A stretch of 64,000 bases of DNA, taken from Actinomycetaceae bacterium MB13-C1-2. Lineage in GTDB: Bacteria; Actinomycetota; Actinomycetes; Actinomycetales; Actinomycetaceae. Within the stretch, counting starts at the first letter, position 1. Every line of letters begins with the position of its first letter. The notes below the pieces were generated by a model. That model saw only the letters and a list, made by a program, of their open reading frames with translations. It was not told the DNA's origin and searched no databases. The position numbers and the translations under genes were made by a program. The stretch spans positions 1,736,001-1,800,000 of the forward strand of contig CP141731.1 of NCBI GenBank assembly GCA_035621235.1. The letters run 5' to 3'. Of this stretch, positions 62,562-64,000 are shown in pieces.

Positions 62562-62577
62562 ACGAACAGATGTTCGA
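62562..62577. promoter_or_regulatory. SOS box 2 in the lexA/LysM intergenic region
   Basis: ACGAACAGATGTTCGA has one mismatch to the consensus. It overlaps a further palindrome TGTTCGACGAACA (62556-62568) and is 61 bp upstream of the LysM protein start. Confidence 0.8.
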
Positions 62578-62637
62578 CTAGATCAAAGGGTAGTGCATTC
62601 TCTGGGCCGATTGGCCTTGGGCAGTGGAGGTAGAACA

Positions 62638-63177
62638 ATGAGTGCGGTAACGGCATACGTGGGAATTGATTCCAATATCGGCACCGCCGACAGAGAGCGT
62701 CAGCGCTTGGCTCCGGTAATTGATATCGCTGAAGCCCGAGATCGCAGGGTGCGGGCAGAGTCGAGGTCCGCGCATCTTTCCCAGAGTGATCGAATGGAAC
62801 TTGAGAAAGCTATCCGTCGTCATCCGGCTTCTCAGACTTTGCGAAGCCCTCATAAGTCTCCTCAATCGGAACCACAAACTGCTTCGGTTCGCTACGTCAC
62901 GCGGGTTCCGACCTACGCGAAAGTTCTCGGTTGGACGGCTGGAGTCATGCTTGCAGTCGGAGGGGGAGTGGGTCTCGGATCGGCTTTGAATCCGGGAACC
63001 TATCAGGGGGACACCTGGACCCATACTGTGGCCTCGGGTGACTCGCTCTGGGGAGTTGCCGCTTCCCTGAACTCCGGTCGCGGACTGGAGGATGTTGTCG
63101 AGGACATCCGGATGCTAAACGGACTGGTTGACGCAACGCTGATTCCCGGGCAAGAACTCTTGGTTCCCGTCGACTGA
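62638..63177 (+). CDS. LysM-domain membrane protein, probable SOS-induced division inhibitor
   Basis: A 179-aa protein: a cytoplasmic basic N-terminus (1-95), one transmembrane helix (about 97-117, [20 protein letters not shown]) and an extracytoplasmic LysM domain (about 127-178, [16 protein letters not shown]...[12 protein letters not shown]) that binds peptidoglycan. The layout and its position divergent from lexA match Mycobacterium tuberculosis Rv2719c (ChiZ) and the analogous DivS position in corynebacteria, which arrest division on DNA damage. ATG 62638 has GGAGGTAG upstream. An SOS box is in its promoter region. The specific function is inferred from context. Confidence 0.8.
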   Translation: MSAVTAYVGIDSNIGTADRERQRLAPVIDIAEARDRRVRAESRSAHLSQSDRMELEKAIRRHPASQTLRSPHKSPQSEPQTASVRYVTRVPTYAKVLGWTAGVMLAVGGGVGLGSALNPGTYQGDTWTHTVASGDSLWGVAASLNSGRGLEDVVEDIRMLNGLVDATLIPGQELLVPVD

Positions 63178-63533
63178 GGCTTGGGGTTCGCCGCGCTGGT
63201 TTGGTGGGATTCGCCTTTTTCTTAGAACCGGCATCCGCTTTCTTCTTTGGACCGGAGTCAGCTTCGTATTTCACCGCGTCTGTTTTGTCTGATTCGTTTT
63301 CTTTTTGGGTTCGTACCGATTGCTATTTCACCGGGTTTGTTGAGCGGACTCAACCTCTTCCTTGGACCAGTATCCGGTTGGTATTTGACCGGGTGTGTTG
63401 TGCGGATTCAGCCTCTTCCTTGGACCAGTGTTCGGTTGGTACTTGGCCAGGTTTGCTTTGCGGATTCAGCCTCCACTTTGAGTTAGCGCCAAGTCGGACT
63501 ACGGTTTCCTTACCCGGTATTTGGGAGGAAACC
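63178..63533. other. 356-bp gene-free region before nrdR
   Basis: No gene is supported. Most of it is the 58-bp tandem repeat (63238-63480); the last 50 bp hold the nrdR ribosome-binding site GGAGGAAA. ORFs on either strand in this stretch are by-products of the repeats (Lys-rich on minus, Phe/Leu-rich on plus). Confidence 0.8.
63238..63480. repeat. 58-bp tandem repeat (minisatellite)
   Basis: Units start at 63238, 63296, 63354 and 63412, with a partial unit at 63470. The last two full units are nearly identical (CCTCTTCCTTGGACCAG ... GCGGATTCAG), the first two progressively diverged. 58 is not a multiple of 3, so the unit is not coding. Confidence 0.9.
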
Positions 63534-64000
63534 TTGCGCTGCCCCTTTTGTCAGCATGACGACACTCGTGTAGTCGACACCCGTGTTACCGACGACGGCA
63601 CCACTATCCGCCGTCGTCGTGAATGCAGTGAGTGCCATGGGCGCTTCACAACTACTGAGACTGCGAGCTTCTCGGTCGAGAAACGATCTGGTGTAGTCGA
63701 GCCATTCTCACGAGACAAGATCACCACCGGAGTTCGCAAAGCCTGTCAGGGGCGCCCGGTCTCGGAACGGGAACTGGCATATCTCGCTCATCAGGTCGAG
63801 GATGCCCTAAGAGCCACCGGACAGGCTACCGTCTCGGCTGACGAGGTTGGCAAAGCTATCCTGCCGTTTCTTCGTCAGCTCGACGAGGTCGCCTATCTGC
63901 GCTTTGCGTCGGTTTACTCGTCATTCCAGTCCCTCGATGATTTTGATCTGGCAATCGCTGAGCTTCGCGCAGATCAGACCCGGGAGGATTCCACGGCAGG
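63534..64000 (+). CDS. nrdR: Transcriptional repressor NrdR (partial, runs off window)
   Basis: NrdR represses ribonucleotide reductase genes in response to ATP/dATP. The zinc ribbon is C3, C6, C31 and C34 ([32 protein letters not shown]), followed by an ATP-cone domain from about residue 49 ([18 protein letters not shown]...[11 protein letters not shown]). The TTG at 63534 has GGAGGAAA 4 nt upstream and gives the family N-terminus. About 155 codons are seen with no stop before the window end; the gene is near complete. NrdR next to lexA is a standard actinobacterial arrangement. Confidence 0.94.
   Translation, partial: MRCPFCQHDDTRVVDTRVTDDGTTIRRRRECSECHGRFTTTETASFSVEKRSGVVEPFSRDKITTGVRKACQGRPVSERELAYLAHQVEDALRATGQATVSADEVGKAILPFLRQLDEVAYLRFASVYSSFQSLDDFDLAIAELRADQTREDSTA

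Noticed and set aside
62945-63274. Lys-rich minus-strand ORF over the LysM gene end and repeats
   Set aside because: Overlaps the LysM domain antisense and ends in the minisatellite; composition reflects repeats.

Overview
The window reads as one block of a chromosome from a fermentative actinobacterium of moderately high GC, most likely Actinomycetaceae or a close relative. This rests on gene order and signals: hrcA-dnaJ2-rsmE-phoH-ybeY-corC-era-recO-uppS, a single-subunit glycyl-tRNA synthetase, Zur, ClgR, a DUF3046 gene beside recA, TCGAAC-N4-GTTCGA type LexA boxes, many GTG/TTG starts, and several starts lying 6-8 nt after a TANNNT -10 hexamer (leaderless mRNAs). An L-lactate dehydrogenase supports a fermentative lifestyle. 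No species is named because no search could be run.

Layout. 1-7 kb: heat-shock repressor, DnaJ2 and the rRNA/ribosome maturation run rsmE-phoH-ybeY-corC-era. 7-12.4 kb: an LssY_C-type membrane protein, leuA behind a leucine-rich leader peptide, recO and uppS. 12.4-15.1 kb (minus): a DedA-like protein and a zinc operon (ABC ATPase, permease, Zur) with a Zur-like operator. 15.2-23.9 kb: glyS-dusB-aroD, a catalytically dead GH13-like protein, dgt, dnaG and a hypothetical. 24-27.6 kb: an accessory pocket with tRNA-Asn, a 783-aa uncharacterised coiled-coil protein, a CAT-anticodon tRNA and an orphan membrane protein. 27.7-34.1 kb: a two-component system, a 167-bp palindromic MITE-like element, a VTC/DUF4956 pair, a YpfJ-type metallopeptidase and a lipoprotein. 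34.3-45.3 kb: the translation/RNA cluster rimP-nusA-infB-rbfA-truB-ribF-rpsO-pnp, with a 48-aa Cys-rich ORF between truB and ribF. 45.4-48.7 kb: a BrnTA toxin-antitoxin locus whose toxin gene has an in-frame stop, rnj and a PfkB kinase. 48.8-58.4 kb: ftsK-pgsA-clgR-DUF3046-recA-recX-cinA-miaB-miaA. 58.4-64 kb: an RsmC-like methyltransferase, hflX, ldh, lexA divergent from a LysM protein (ChiZ/DivS-like position), and the start of nrdR.

Most of the window is housekeeping. The unusual material is in the gaps: a dispersed palindromic repeat present three times just 3' of genes, a foldback MITE that supplies a neighbour's stop codon, an alternating-orientation array of about 24-bp repeats after infB, a 58-bp minisatellite before nrdR, and a triplicated 22-23 bp unit at the aroD stop. 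The best candidates for undescribed biology are the 783-aa protein between two tRNAs and the small CGCGCGC protein.
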